NCBI GenBank assembly: GCA_009778785.1 | Contig: WRFN01000003.1 | Coordinates: 1 to 64,000, forward strand | Source: Betaproteobacteria bacterium | Lineage (GTDB): Bacteria; Pseudomonadota; Gammaproteobacteria; Burkholderiales; Casimicrobiaceae | Direction: 5' to 3' | DNA length: 64,000 nt | Shown: positions 8,926 to 17,521 of the stretch, one piece after another | How positions within the stretch are numbered: position 1 is the first letter of the stretch | Layout of the letters: each line of letters begins with the position of its first letter | Program-made: the position numbers and the translations under genes | Notes under the pieces: model-generated | What the model saw: only the letters and a program-made list of their open reading frames with translations | What the model was told of the DNA's origin: nothing | Databases searched by the model: none

Positions 8926-11644
8926 CGCCTTCTCCCGCGCCGCTTTCGTCCTCATCGTTTTCTCGATAACCGATTCGACACAACGGTTTCAGATCGCACT
9001 TCTCACACAAATTTTTGTGACGCGGCGCCACTCGCGCCTCTCCGGCCAGAAACGCTTGCGTCAACGAAGCGAAGATTTCTCGCCAACGTTGTTGCGCCGC
9101 ATCCATCGTATCAAAACCGAAACGCGCCACCGCTTCAAGCTTGGGCAACAACGCCGGATTTCCTTCATCCGTCATCCCACGCACTTCCACGCCTTCTTCG
9201 CGCAAATGCGCGTACACCAAGGCGCGCACCGGTACGGTTTCTGGCGACGCCTGCCACGCCAACGCATAAACGCCGAGTTGCAACGGCGAGGGTCGCTCAT
9301 CAAACCAGGCTTTCGTTGACTCCGCCCGCCCTGTTTTGTAGTCGATCAGGGCGACACCGCCGCCGTCGAGCGCGTCGATGCGGTCCGCCCGCAACGTGTA
9401 AGTCATTCCCGCCAGTTCGAGCGTCAATTTTTTTTCGGTGTGTGCGACTTGAAACGGCGCGCGCGCGCGCTCGATGTCGCACCACGTTCGCAACAGCGTC
9501 GCAATGTGCTCTCTCTCCATCGCCACGATGGCCGACGGCAAATGGCGCCAGCGTTCCGCCGTCACCGCTTCGCCTTCGACAACGACTTCCTGATACGCCG
9601 CGTCGATGTGCGCATCGAGCGCCACCGCGTCGAGCGCCAGCAAGGTTTCTTGCTTTTCAAGACGCCGCCACAACTTTTGCAAAACCGTGTGCACCAAGTT
9701 GCCGCGCTCGATCGGCGACAAACCCTCATTCGCTTCCGGCCACGCCGATACTTTCAAGCGCGCCATCACCAACGCCTTGAAGGGGCAATCGCTTTGTTGC
9801 TGCAACACGCTGCTGCCGTGACGAATCGCTTCGACGATGCGGCCTTCGCCATCGCGCGCCACCGGCGGCGCTTTATCATCGATAAATGTTTCCAGTTTGA
9901 CTTCCGGCGTCTGCATCATCCGGCTCGGCAGCGACTTCGTCGGTAATGAATACGGCGACAACGTCGCTATCAACGGTGATGCGGTGACCGGTTGCCCGTC
10001 GCGCTCCGCCGGATAACTCAGCACGACTTCCGGCGCCATTCGCTGCCACTGTGTTTGCGTGTGCGTCGCATTGACCAATATCTGGTCAACCGCCGTGCGC
10101 GGCATTCGGCGTGCGCGTTGCCACGCCAGCGGCAACAACGGTTGCGCTTCCACCGACGGCGGCCAAGCCTCGCCGTCGAGTCCCGTCACCCACAGCGCGT
10201 CGAACGGCAGTCCCGCCGCTTCCAGCGTGCCCAAAATCTGAATCGGATCGTCGCTGCCTTCAGGTTGAAACAAAGTTTCCGTCGCCCACTGCCGCAAAGT
10301 CTGCGCCAACTCGCGGCGCGACATCTGCGGCGTCACCGCTTCTATCGTCGGCAACGCTTCGAGGCAACGTCGCCAGGCGTCGCGCACTTGATAATCGACG
10401 CTGTCCAAAGTTTGCGAGCCGGGCCAACCCAACGCTTGCCACCACGTCAACATCAGATGCGGCCAAGCGCCGGTGGCAGCGCGCATCGGCAATGCTTCCA
10501 CCTCATGCCAGCGAGAAGACAACGCCGAGTCCACTGTCGCCAACGCCCTCAACATCTCGCGCCACGACACTTCCCGCTGCCCGCGCTCGATCCACTGCCG
10601 CGCCAGCGCCGCGCGTTTCACTCGACTCTGTACATCGTTAGGCAAGTACGCCGATTGCAGCAAGGCCGCCGCCCGCTCGGTCGGTAGCGGTTGATCCAGC
10701 AACGTCAACACCTCCAGCGCCGTCGCCACCAACGCCTTTTGCGCCAGCGGTTCGCCCAGCGAAACATTGCACAGCGTCGGATCGGGCAACAAATCTTCGA
10801 CCAGCCAACGCACTGCCCGCTCCTGCGCACCCAGCGACGGAATCACGATCGCCACTTGTTGCGTTTCATGGCGATCCGAGCGATGCGCCCACCACCACGC
10901 CCAACTCAACGCCTCGCTCAACTCCGCCGTCGTGTTGCGGGCGCGGTATTGAAAAGCCGCTCCGATCGTTTCGTCGAGCGACGGCACTTCGACGATCTCG
11001 AACCCCGCCGCGCGCAGCGCTGCTATCAGCCGCAACGCTTGCGGCGTATGATCGTCGAACCCCGCCATCGCGCACTTGGGCGCCACCCCCCGCCACGGCG
11101 ACGCATGGCGCGCGATGAAATCGGGCATCAGCGCCTCGTCGATGAAACCGCCGTCGTTGAGCCGCTCGTGATAACGCGCCGCCCAACGCGCGAAGCGCGC
11201 CGTATCGTGCGTGATCCCACCGCCCTCGCGCCGCCACTGCCGCCACGGCGTTTCATCCGCCGCGTCGCGCCAGAGATGCATGAGCCGCCAGCTTTCCTGC
11301 GCCAGCGTTGTCGCGCCAGTCGTCGCGTACAACGCCGCCGCCGCGTCCTGCTCGATAATCTCCGCCCACAACCTCCGGCTGGCCCGCGCATTCAAGCAAC
11401 GCGGCAACGGCATCACCGTCGCCAGTTGCCGCCACAAGCGCTCGATAAACGCCGCATACGGCAGCGCCTGCGCCGTCGGCCAGACCGCCAAACCGACAGC
11501 GCGCTGCGCGGCGTCGTGCGCGCGCACCAGCGTTCGCGCCATCCGGTTATTCGGCGTCACCAGCAGAAAGTTCGCCGCCAATGCCTGCCTTGCTTCCCTG
11601 GAAAAACGGGGTTCCATATCGATGCGTAAAAAATTTTGTATCAC
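8918..11644 (-). CDS. AddB-like PD-(D/E)XK nuclease, DNA repair
   Basis: This 908-residue partner of the downstream helicase has an N-terminal degenerate helicase-like part (TPNNRMARTLVRAHD). The C-terminal nuclease has LRADRID then ALIDYKTG near 766. Four cysteines fit the iron-sulphur staple of AddB nucleases: one in SDCPFKA (about 618) and three in CEKCDLKPLC (about 880). It corresponds to the betaproteobacterial family described as a probable DNA repair protein. It lies first in a two-gene operon with an 8-base overlap. Met10 (11617) is an alternative start. A full helicase active site is not seen here, so motor activity probably belongs to the partner. Confidence 0.82.
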   Translation of the reverse strand: MIQNFLRIDMEPRFSREARQALAANFLLVTPNNRMARTLVRAHDAAQRAVGLAVWPTAQALPYAAFIERLWRQLATVMPLPRCLNARASRRLWAEIIEQDAAAALYATTGATTLAQESWRLMHLWRDAADETPWRQWRREGGGITHDTARFARWAARYHERLNDGGFIDEALMPDFIARHASPWRGVAPKCAMAGFDDHTPQALRLIAALRAAGFEIVEVPSLDETIGAAFQYRARNTTAELSEALSWAWWWAHRSDRHETQQVAIVIPSLGAQERAVRWLVEDLLPDPTLCNVSLGEPLAQKALVATALEVLTLLDQPLPTERAAALLQSAYLPNDVQSRVKRAALARQWIERGQREVSWREMLRALATVDSALSSRWHEVEALPMRAATGAWPHLMLTWWQALGWPGSQTLDSVDYQVRDAWRRCLEALPTIEAVTPQMSRRELAQTLRQWATETLFQPEGSDDPIQILGTLEAAGLPFDALWVTGLDGEAWPPSVEAQPLLPLAWQRARRMPRTAVDQILVNATHTQTQWQRMAPEVVLSYPAERDGQPVTASPLIATLSPYSLPTKSLPSRMMQTPEVKLETFIDDKAPPVARDGEGRIVEAIRHGSSVLQQQSDCPFKALVMARLKVSAWPEANEGLSPIERGNLVHTVLQKLWRRLEKQETLLALDAVALDAHIDAAYQEVVVEGEAVTAERWRHLPSAIVAMEREHIATLLRTWCDIERARAPFQVAHTEKKLTLELAGMTYTLRADRIDALDGGGVALIDYKTGRAESTKAWFDERPSPLQLGVYALAWQASPETVPVRALVYAHLREEGVEVRGMTDEGNPALLPKLEAVARFGFDTMDAAQQRWREIFASLTQAFLAGEARVAPRHKNLCEKCDLKPLCRIGYRENDEDESGAGEGDE

Positions 11645-11737
11645 TGCGGCGACATAGTGCGCGCCGCCCCTTAACGTGGTATTGTCTCACTGTTGTGAGT
11701 CAGTTTGAGATACCCCCTTCATTTCTTTTGAACCATC

Positions 11738-12337
11738 ATGGCAACGAAAACCCCCAAGACCACCACTGCTCCCAAGCGCAAGACAGCGAAAGCCGTCAAG
11801 CGCAGCAAGAAAACCGCCACCCCTGCGCCCCTTTGCCGCGTCAAAACTTCCCGCATTCACGGGCGCGGCGTCTTCGCCGCCCGCGACATCAAAAAGGGAA
11901 CCTCGGTCATCGAGTACAAAGGCAACCGGATGAGTTGGGACGAAGCTCTCGAATTGCCGCCCAGCGATCCCGACAATCCGACCCATACTTTTTTCTTTGA
12001 ACTCTCCGACGGCAGAGTGATCGACGGCGGCAGCGCCGGCAACGAAGCGCGCTGGATCAACCATTCCTGCGATCCCAACTGCGAATCGTTCGAGGACGAG
12101 AACGACCGTGTCTGGATTCAGGCAATCCGCGACATCGCCAAAGGCGAAGAACTTTCCTACGATTACAAACTCTCCGTTGACGGCAAGCTCAAGAAGAAAG
12201 AACTGGAAGATTACGCTTGCCATTGCGGCAGCGAAAAATGTCGCGGCTACCTGATCAAGCTCAAGAAGAAAAAGAAAGACAAGAAGAAGGACAAAAAAGG
12301 CGACAAGAAAAAGAAGGGCAAGAAGAAGAAAGATTGA
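11738..12337 (+). CDS. SET-domain protein-lysine methyltransferase with Lys-rich tails
   Basis: This 199-residue protein has three parts. Residues 1-30 are Lys/Thr/Ala-rich. Residues 33-145 form a SET domain with the SAM/knot motif NHSCDPNC (108-115) and the catalytic tyrosine motif ELSYDY (138-143). A post-SET zinc element, CHCGSEKC (C161, C163, C168), follows. The last 26 residues contain 19 lysines. All signature residues of an active SET enzyme are present, so it should transfer methyl groups from SAM to lysines. The basic tails suggest DNA or nucleoid binding. It is transcribed alone. Substrate is unknown; Lys-rich proteins such as the RpoD extension here are candidates only by inference. 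Confidence 0.85.
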   Translation: MATKTPKTTTAPKRKTAKAVKRSKKTATPAPLCRVKTSRIHGRGVFAARDIKKGTSVIEYKGNRMSWDEALELPPSDPDNPTHTFFFELSDGRVIDGGSAGNEARWINHSCDPNCESFEDENDRVWIQAIRDIAKGEELSYDYKLSVDGKLKKKELEDYACHCGSEKCRGYLIKLKKKKKDKKKDKKGDKKKKGKKKKD

Positions 12338-12461
12338 GTTGGCAGGATGGGTTGAGCCTTGCGACATCCATCATCTCCCAGCCTCTCAATCTGAATCTTG
12401 ATCGGTTTCATCTACGGAAAATTTTTTGAATCTGATGACTCCGTATCAGCAAACACCATCG

Positions 12462-12493
12462 CACCGGCAGAGCAACTTTGTGCTCTGCCGGTG
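12462..12493. terminator. Hairpin between convergent SET and CBS genes
   Basis: A perfect 13-bp stem (CACCGGCAGAGCA / TGCTCTGCCGGTG) surrounds a 6-base loop in the 186-base gap between two converging genes. This position fits a bidirectional terminator. No long T-run follows on either strand. Confidence 0.5.
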
Positions 12494-12523
12494 AGCTTGT
12501 TCAGCGATTTCTTTGCTGCCCCA

Positions 12524-12967
12524 TTAAGGTACAGCGTACCCCGCGATGTAATTTTCCAACTGCTTGACCAGAAAGTGTTGCTCTTCCAGTTGCGCGTTCA
12601 CCAGATCGCGGACGGATACCATCCCCAACACCTTCCCGCCCTCAACCACCGGCAGGTGGCGCATTCTGCCCTGCGACATGATCGACAAACACTCCAGTAC
12701 CGTCTGGCGCGGGCCGACGACATACAGACGCGAAGTCATCACGTTGGCCAGCGGCGTGTCGATAGACGACAAGCCTTGCAGCACAATTCGACGGGCGTAA
12801 TCGCGTTCGGTGAAAATACCCATCAGCGCGTCGCCCTCCATCAACAACACCGAGCCGACATCGCGGTCGGCCATCAGTTGAAGGGCATTACGCACAGTAG
12901 CGGTAGGCGGCAGCGCAACCAGTTGGCTATTCTTACGGGCGGATAAAATTTCGGCGATAATGGTCAT
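12524..12967 (-). CDS. CBS-pair domain protein
   Basis: This 147-residue cytoplasmic protein is made almost wholly of two CBS motifs (about 8-60 and 75-130), recognisable from DRDVGSVLLMEGDALMGIFTERDYAR and MRHLPVVEGGKVLGMVSVRDLV. CBS pairs bind adenosine nucleotides or SAM and act as regulatory modules. The protein has no attached catalytic domain. It runs towards the SET gene and shares no operon. The partner and ligand cannot be inferred. Confidence 0.85.
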   Translation of the reverse strand: MTIIAEILSARKNSQLVALPPTATVRNALQLMADRDVGSVLLMEGDALMGIFTERDYARRIVLQGLSSIDTPLANVMTSRLYVVGPRQTVLECLSIMSQGRMRHLPVVEGGKVLGMVSVRDLVNAQLEEQHFLVKQLENYIAGYAVP

Positions 12968-13275
12968 GGCGTGATCTCCTTAAGTTGAAGAAAAGCGATT
13001 ACGGAGGTTTACAGCGTTTCTGACTTGAGCGTGGATGGTTCCAGCCCTTTTACTATACCTGAAAACATCTAATGAAAAGAAATATTTTGCGATAACGCAA
13101 CAAATTGCTTCACGTATCCATAATTGCAGTAGGGGCACTGCTCAATGCCGCAAATTCTTGTGATAGGATGATTTTACGATTGCGTTGTTCGTTCCGGCCA
13201 CCGTGACAGCAATGCGCACATGGTTATGTGAAGATTCACATAGCAAAAAATAAAAAATTTTCAGGGGGGAGAGTC
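12968..13275. other. Divergent intergenic region, AT-rich
   Basis: This 308-base spacer separates the divergent CBS and IPTL-CTERM genes, so both promoters should lie here. I could not pick clear -35/-10 pairs. The only distinct site is the inverted repeat at 13225-13242. No further coding potential was seen. Confidence 0.5.
13225..13242. promoter_or_regulatory. Inverted repeat, possible operator
   Basis: TATGTGAA and TTCACATA are perfect 8-bp arms separated by GA. The repeat ends 33 bases before the ATG of the IPTL-CTERM gene, upstream of its ribosome site. It resembles a CRP site but has a 4-base instead of 6-base spacer between TGTGA and TCACA, so another regulator is more likely. It could also be a simple RNA hairpin. 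Confidence 0.35.
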
Positions 13276-14295
13276 ATGAAAGAGCATTACACGTTCGTGT
13301 GTCCACGCTTGGTTGCGGGCATTTTGCGTTTTTGGTTCAACATCGCCCTGGCTGCCGTTCTGCTGTGGGCGTGGGGAAGCGCGCAAGCGCAATACAACCC
13401 GCCCACGCCGAAGGCCGGCGGCACATCCGTAGTGAATTACGGAACAGATCAAACTTACACTATCTCATTGGGAGCCACCGTCGCAGGTACACTTTGGGAC
13501 GTGACCTACGCCGTCACCAACAACACGGCCTATCCGCTGCACTTTACACGAACAGCGGCGATGACTCTTTCCGGTTTGACGCTGGTGAGCGGAAACCCAC
13601 CGTCAGACATCACCCTTGCTTCAGGGCAATCGTTCGCCATCTCTTTTCAAGCCGGGGTACCTTTCGGAGGGACAGCCGTCGCCAACGCGCAGCCCATCGT
13701 GACCTATAGCGTCGAGCGAGTGTACGATAGAGTTTGGCACGACGATGATTTCGATGAAGGTTGCGCCCTTTTGAATACCCCATCGCTTTTATACGCTTCC
13801 GGTAGCGGAGCCTCATCGGGAGGCAATGATCTCAACTTCATCATTCCAGGTTGCGTGTTCGGCGCCGATATGGCTTTTTATAACGACCTGTCTGTGCCCG
13901 TCAAAATATCTTACGCCGATTTCAGCGCCGACGGCGCCATTGCCCCCTTCATCTTCGGCACACTTTGCGGCATCAACGGCGCCGGTAATTCCTCCTTTCA
14001 TGATGGAACTGTTGCCTGCGACGCCAGCGAAAACTGGCCGTCCGGCGGCATCGTCCTCCAACCGGGTAAAACCTCCCCACTGTTTGGAGTGATGGTAGGG
14101 ATACCGTGGTTTGTCGGTAACGCATCGAGAAACGTCAGCGGAAATTACACCTTTCAATGGGACATCACTCCGCTGCTGGGCGCTTCGCAACCTCCCGCTC
14201 CCGCGCCTGTCCCCGCGCTGGGCGCTTGGGCACTGGCCTTGTTGACGCTGGCGCTGATGAGCGTGGGCATGTGGCGAGCAGTGAGCAAGCGCTGA
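13276..14295 (+). CDS. Exported protein with IPTL-CTERM-like sorting tail
   Basis: This 339-residue product starts at 13276, where a GGGGGGAGAG ribosome site precedes the ATG; the in-frame ATG at 13228 lacks this. A long signal peptide ends at about residue 39 (SAQAQ). The mature part is a beta-rich, Gly/Ser/Thr domain. The C-terminus has the tripartite sorting form VPALGAWALALLTLALMS, then a basic end (MWRAVSKR), like IPTL-CTERM proteins processed by exosortase XrtH. The processing enzyme is not in the window. A second protein with this kind of tail lies at 42089-43465. The role is unknown, probably surface or extracellular matrix. Confidence 0.65.
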   Translation: MKEHYTFVCPRLVAGILRFWFNIALAAVLLWAWGSAQAQYNPPTPKAGGTSVVNYGTDQTYTISLGATVAGTLWDVTYAVTNNTAYPLHFTRTAAMTLSGLTLVSGNPPSDITLASGQSFAISFQAGVPFGGTAVANAQPIVTYSVERVYDRVWHDDDFDEGCALLNTPSLLYASGSGASSGGNDLNFIIPGCVFGADMAFYNDLSVPVKISYADFSADGAIAPFIFGTLCGINGAGNSSFHDGTVACDASENWPSGGIVLQPGKTSPLFGVMVGIPWFVGNASRNVSGNYTFQWDITPLLGASQPPAPAPVPALGAWALALLTLALMSVGMWRAVSKR

Positions 14296-14303
14296 CGGGT
14301 TCC

Positions 14304-14328
14304 GTTCGCCTTGAGCTTGTCGAAGGGC
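14304..14328 (+). repeat. Dispersed palindromic repeat, TTCGCC...GAAGGGC type
   Basis: The core GTTCGCCTTGAGCTTG continues as TCGAAGGGC. Near-identical copies lie at 32674-32698 and 62014-62038, with variants at 41904-41930, 35685-35716 and, inverted, at 62057-62082. This copy begins 8 bases after a stop codon and separates two converging genes. Confidence 0.7.
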
Positions 14329-14355
14329 GTGCGGAATACCGCTGCGGGCTTCGAC

Positions 14356-16110
14356 CTATTGCGCGATGAAAGCGTGCGCGCGCGCCATCGCCGCCGTGAA
14401 AGTGTTGGCGTTATAAACCAACTGGCTTTGCCGTATGTCCTCATCGCCTTTGTTTGTGGCGTTGTCCGCAACTTCGGAAGCGGTCGCGCCGCTGGCAAAG
14501 GACAGCGCCAGAATATCGATGCCGCGCCGCCGTGTCGTGTAAATTACATGCGCCACATCGGCCGGCAAGTAACGCGGGTCAAAAACATCGATATCGGCAG
14601 GCTCGCCATCGCCAACCATCAGGATTTTTACGCGGCGCGGCAGTTCTGCACGCATTTGCGCAACAGCGTGCCGCAACGCCACGCCGATACGCGTCGAGAG
14701 TCCGCTGTGCGCGCAAAGCAGACGATTTCGGCAAGCCTCATCGAAGGGCGTGTCGAAATCTTTGAAACGATGATAGAAAACCCGATGGCGCCCATCGGAG
14801 CAAAAGCCATGAACCGCCACGCGGTGGTAGCCGTCGTTCAACCGTTCTGCCAGTTGACAGGTGGCGCGTTTTTCCAGCGCAGCGGCGTACTCGTTGGTCG
14901 ACGCCGACAGGTCGAGCAGGATAAGCACCGAAGTTTCTGGCGGGCTGGGACGAATTGCGCTGAAAACATTCAGTTCCGGCAACGAGCCTTGGCGTAGCGC
15001 CACTCGCAGCATGATGGTGGCGTCGATGTCGAGCGTGTCACCTTCAGACTGCAAGTAACGCCGCCGGATGATAGAAGGGTGCGTTGTGCGGCGCGTGCGA
15101 CAATGCGGCAACCGCACCAGACGATCGGCGGCAACATTGGCGCGCAAAGCGGCGTCAAGCTCGCCGAGCGTCGGCGCGCGCTCCAACACGGTTGCCCAAT
15201 GAGGATGTTCGCGCCCCAAGCGGTAATCCCACTCTGAATAAGTGTACAACGCCGTCGCTTGCGCGGCATCGTCGCGCTCGGTCGGCACTTCACTGGCAGC
15301 CCCTGAAGCCGCACTGTCGGACGGGTTGTCGTCCATTTTCTCGTTCGACTCGTTCGTTGCAATAACAACCGTCTCGGTGTCGGGCGCCCACAGCCAGGTG
15401 TTGTCGTCGCGATAACGCAGGTACCGGCCGCTGTCCGGCTCAAAACGCACTCGCATTTGACCCAAATCATTGGCCAGTATCGACGCCAAATGACGAAAGC
15501 CGGAATAATCACTCAGGTGATCACGCTGCGCGTCGAACAATCGCCGCGCCTTGTCGACCCAGAAATTACCGTCGTGATATTCCGCGTCAAGCAAAGCATG
15601 CGCCAGACGCGCCAACAAGGCATCCAAACTCACTCCGGAGGACTCATCGGCTTCATGAAACGGTTTCCAGAGGCTGCGCAAACCGGGGTAATCGTCCAAC
15701 AACAATGCTTCTGCCCGCGCATCCTCAATCGCGTCGGCAACGCGACGCCCGATCGGCTTCAATCCGTCTATGGCCTGAGCGGCAGGCGAATAACGCCAGT
15801 GTGCGAGAGCGTGCGCCGCCGCAGCGCGGCACAAGCTGTTCTGTTTCGACTTCAACCAGGAATCCATCGGCAACGCCAACCGATTGTCTTCCAGCACAGG
15901 CCGCAGCATCTCCTCTGCTTCAGCGGTTCGACGGACGACCTCCACCCGTCGCGACAACATCCCATGCAGAAAAGCATGCAAACTGCTGCGCGGATGGGTG
16001 GGCAGCAGAACGGTTCTTACCTGCGCCCCGCGCAGAGACAAGGGCAGTTTGTCGATCCGCCGCAAAGTCTCTGCACTCTCCATGATGGTAAAGTCTGACA
16101 TGGCCGTCAT
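14356..16110 (-). CDS. VWA-domain protein of NorD/CbbO type, in the amidase operon
   Basis: This 584-residue protein has a large N-terminal helical region, an acidic linker (about 260-300), a YSEWDYRLG segment matching the YPEWD motif of NorD/CbbO proteins, and a C-terminal von Willebrand A domain. The metal site (MIDAS) looks complete: DLSAS near 397, the Thr of GLSTRIG near 472, and the Asp of VGDGEPAD near 499. The family works with a CbbQ/NorQ ATPase to remodel or activate a target enzyme. Here the start at 16110 shares one base with the ATPase stop (TGATG), so the two are coupled. ATG 16101 is an alternative. It is last in the amiE-amiS operon, so the amidase or channel may be the client (inference). 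Confidence 0.82.
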   Translation of the reverse strand: MTAMSDFTIMESAETLRRIDKLPLSLRGAQVRTVLLPTHPRSSLHAFLHGMLSRRVEVVRRTAEAEEMLRPVLEDNRLALPMDSWLKSKQNSLCRAAAAHALAHWRYSPAAQAIDGLKPIGRRVADAIEDARAEALLLDDYPGLRSLWKPFHEADESSGVSLDALLARLAHALLDAEYHDGNFWVDKARRLFDAQRDHLSDYSGFRHLASILANDLGQMRVRFEPDSGRYLRYRDDNTWLWAPDTETVVIATNESNEKMDDNPSDSAASGAASEVPTERDDAAQATALYTYSEWDYRLGREHPHWATVLERAPTLGELDAALRANVAADRLVRLPHCRTRRTTHPSIIRRRYLQSEGDTLDIDATIMLRVALRQGSLPELNVFSAIRPSPPETSVLILLDLSASTNEYAAALEKRATCQLAERLNDGYHRVAVHGFCSDGRHRVFYHRFKDFDTPFDEACRNRLLCAHSGLSTRIGVALRHAVAQMRAELPRRVKILMVGDGEPADIDVFDPRYLPADVAHVIYTTRRRGIDILALSFASGATASEVADNATNKGDEDIRQSQLVYNANTFTAAMARAHAFIAQ

Positions 16111-16967
16111 CACGCACTGAAATGCGCTTCGGCAAAGTTTTGCAGCGCCGTGCAGATTTCCGCATCGTCGCAGGCCGGCGCGCTCAACGCCAGGCGACAA
16201 GCCGACAACGGCGACAAGCCATCGCGCATCAACCGCGCCGCGCGAATCAGCATGCGCGTGGACAATCCTTCATCCAGACCGTTGCCTTTGAGCTGTCGCG
16301 AACGGTGCGCGATATCAACCAGCCGCGCTGCCAAGGCTGGATCGACCCCGCCTTCCGCCGCCACCACGATCGCTTCATGAGAAGCTGACGGGTAGTCGAA
16401 ATCCAACGCCACGAAGCGTTGCCGCGTTGACGGCTTAAGGCGTTTCAGTTCGCTCTGGTAACCCGGATTGTACGAAATCACCAGATGAAACTCAGGCGGC
16501 GCTTGTACGGCTTCTCCTTTACGATCCAGCAATAACATACGGCGTTCGTCGGTCAGCGGGTGGATGACCACCGTCGCATCTTGTCGCGCTTCAACAAACT
16601 CGTCCAGATAACAAATCGCACCGTGACGCACCGCCAGAGTCAAAGGGCCATCGACCCAGTAAGTGCCGTCACGATTGAGCAAAAAGCGCCCCAAAAGATC
16701 GGATGCTGAGGTGTCTTCGTTGCAAGCAATCTGAACCAGCGGTAAACCCAACCGCCACGCCATGTATTCGACGAACCGTGTTTTGCCGCAGCCTGTCGGC
16801 CCTTTGAGCAGCACCGGCAACTTCAGCCGATGCGCTGCCTCGAACAATTCCACCTCATCTCCGACCGCGCGGAAATACGGTTGTGCCTTGATGCGGTAGC
16901 CCGCCATCCGGTTTTGTTGCATTGAATCTCCGACCGAAGCCATCTTCAGTTGAGGTTTATCAGACAT
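16110..16967 (-). CDS. MoxR-family AAA+ ATPase of CbbQ/NirQ/NorQ type
   Basis: This 285-residue AAA+ protein has Walker A GPTGCGKT (56-63) and Walker B ICYLDE (118-123). It also has the family blocks DGTYWVDGPLTLAVRHGAI and HPLTDERR, almost as in NorQ and CbbQ. Those proteins form ring ATPases that, with a VWA partner, activate nitric oxide reductase or Rubisco. Neither target is in this window. The start at 16967 overlaps the amiS stop as TGATG, and the stop overlaps the VWA gene the same way. Longer upstream frames only add amiS antisense-frame residues. Pseudomonas amidase operons also contain an ATPase gene (amiB), so an amidase-linked role is reasonable. Confidence 0.88.
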   Translation of the reverse strand: MSDKPQLKMASVGDSMQQNRMAGYRIKAQPYFRAVGDEVELFEAAHRLKLPVLLKGPTGCGKTRFVEYMAWRLGLPLVQIACNEDTSASDLLGRFLLNRDGTYWVDGPLTLAVRHGAICYLDEFVEARQDATVVIHPLTDERRMLLLDRKGEAVQAPPEFHLVISYNPGYQSELKRLKPSTRQRFVALDFDYPSASHEAIVVAAEGGVDPALAARLVDIAHRSRQLKGNGLDEGLSTRMLIRAARLMRDGLSPLSACRLALSAPACDDAEICTALQNFAEAHFSA

Positions 16968-17455
16968 CACCACCTCCCTGTCAGCATCAGCAGCCCCGGT
17001 ACCCAGCAGGTGACGACACCAACAATGACCGTATAAGCAGGCAGCAAACGCCAGGAGCGCTGTAAACCCAAAGCAAGAAAGAAGAGAAACCACAAGCTGG
17101 CCCACAACAACCACATAACGCCCACGCGCACATCCGAGCCAAACGACAACGCCGCGTAAACCAGCGCGCTGATGGCAACGAACAAACAATACCAACCCAG
17201 CCCAACGCCTTTGAGTCCCCACCACTGCACGCCTGCCAGATACAAATAGGTAAAAGCGAACAATAGCCCACCGGCAGCGCCGAAATAATCAGAGGTCGCG
17301 CTGGCATGCAACAGGCCAATCACATTGAGCAGCAATGCCAGCACGCCGACAAGCAAATTGAAAAGCGCCGAATCTCTGGGCTCGATCCGACCGGTTAATC
17401 CAATACCGTTCACGATCAGAACGGCGCCGATAAAAAACAAAGCGACACCCAACAT
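16967..17455 (-). CDS. amiS: AmiS/UreI family amide channel
   Basis: This 162-residue, almost wholly hydrophobic protein has about six membrane helices. Its start, MLGVALFFIGAVLIVNG, and the later LLHASATSDYFGAAGGLLFAFTYLY match the AmiS/UreI family of short-chain amide or urea channels (171 residues in Pseudomonas AmiS). It should pass acetamide-like substrates into the cell for AmiE. An AGGAG site precedes the ATG. It is 66 bases after amiE and overlaps the ATPase gene by one base. Urea is an alternative substrate, but no urease is present here. Confidence 0.85.
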   Translation of the reverse strand: MLGVALFFIGAVLIVNGIGLTGRIEPRDSALFNLLVGVLALLLNVIGLLHASATSDYFGAAGGLLFAFTYLYLAGVQWWGLKGVGLGWYCLFVAISALVYAALSFGSDVRVGVMWLLWASLWFLFFLALGLQRSWRLLPAYTVIVGVVTCWVPGLLMLTGRW

Positions 17456-17482
17456 GATGAATGCTCCTGAAAAAGGTAAAGG

Positions 17483-17505
17483 CTCCGCCGCCGTCAGCGG
17501 CGGAG
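17483..17505 (-). promoter_or_regulatory. Hairpin between amiE and amiS
   Basis: The arms CTCCGCCG / CGGCGGAG enclose a 7-base loop in the 66-base gap. On the transcribed strand a pyrimidine-rich, T-containing tract follows. It may stabilise the amiE 3' end or partly terminate, giving more amidase than channel. Confidence 0.45.
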
Positions 17506-17521
17506 ATGGTTAACGCTGCGC

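Noticed and set aside
13228-13242. CRP/FNR binding site before the IPTL-CTERM gene
   Set aside because: The half-sites are spaced by 4 bases instead of 6, so it is kept only as a generic inverted repeat.
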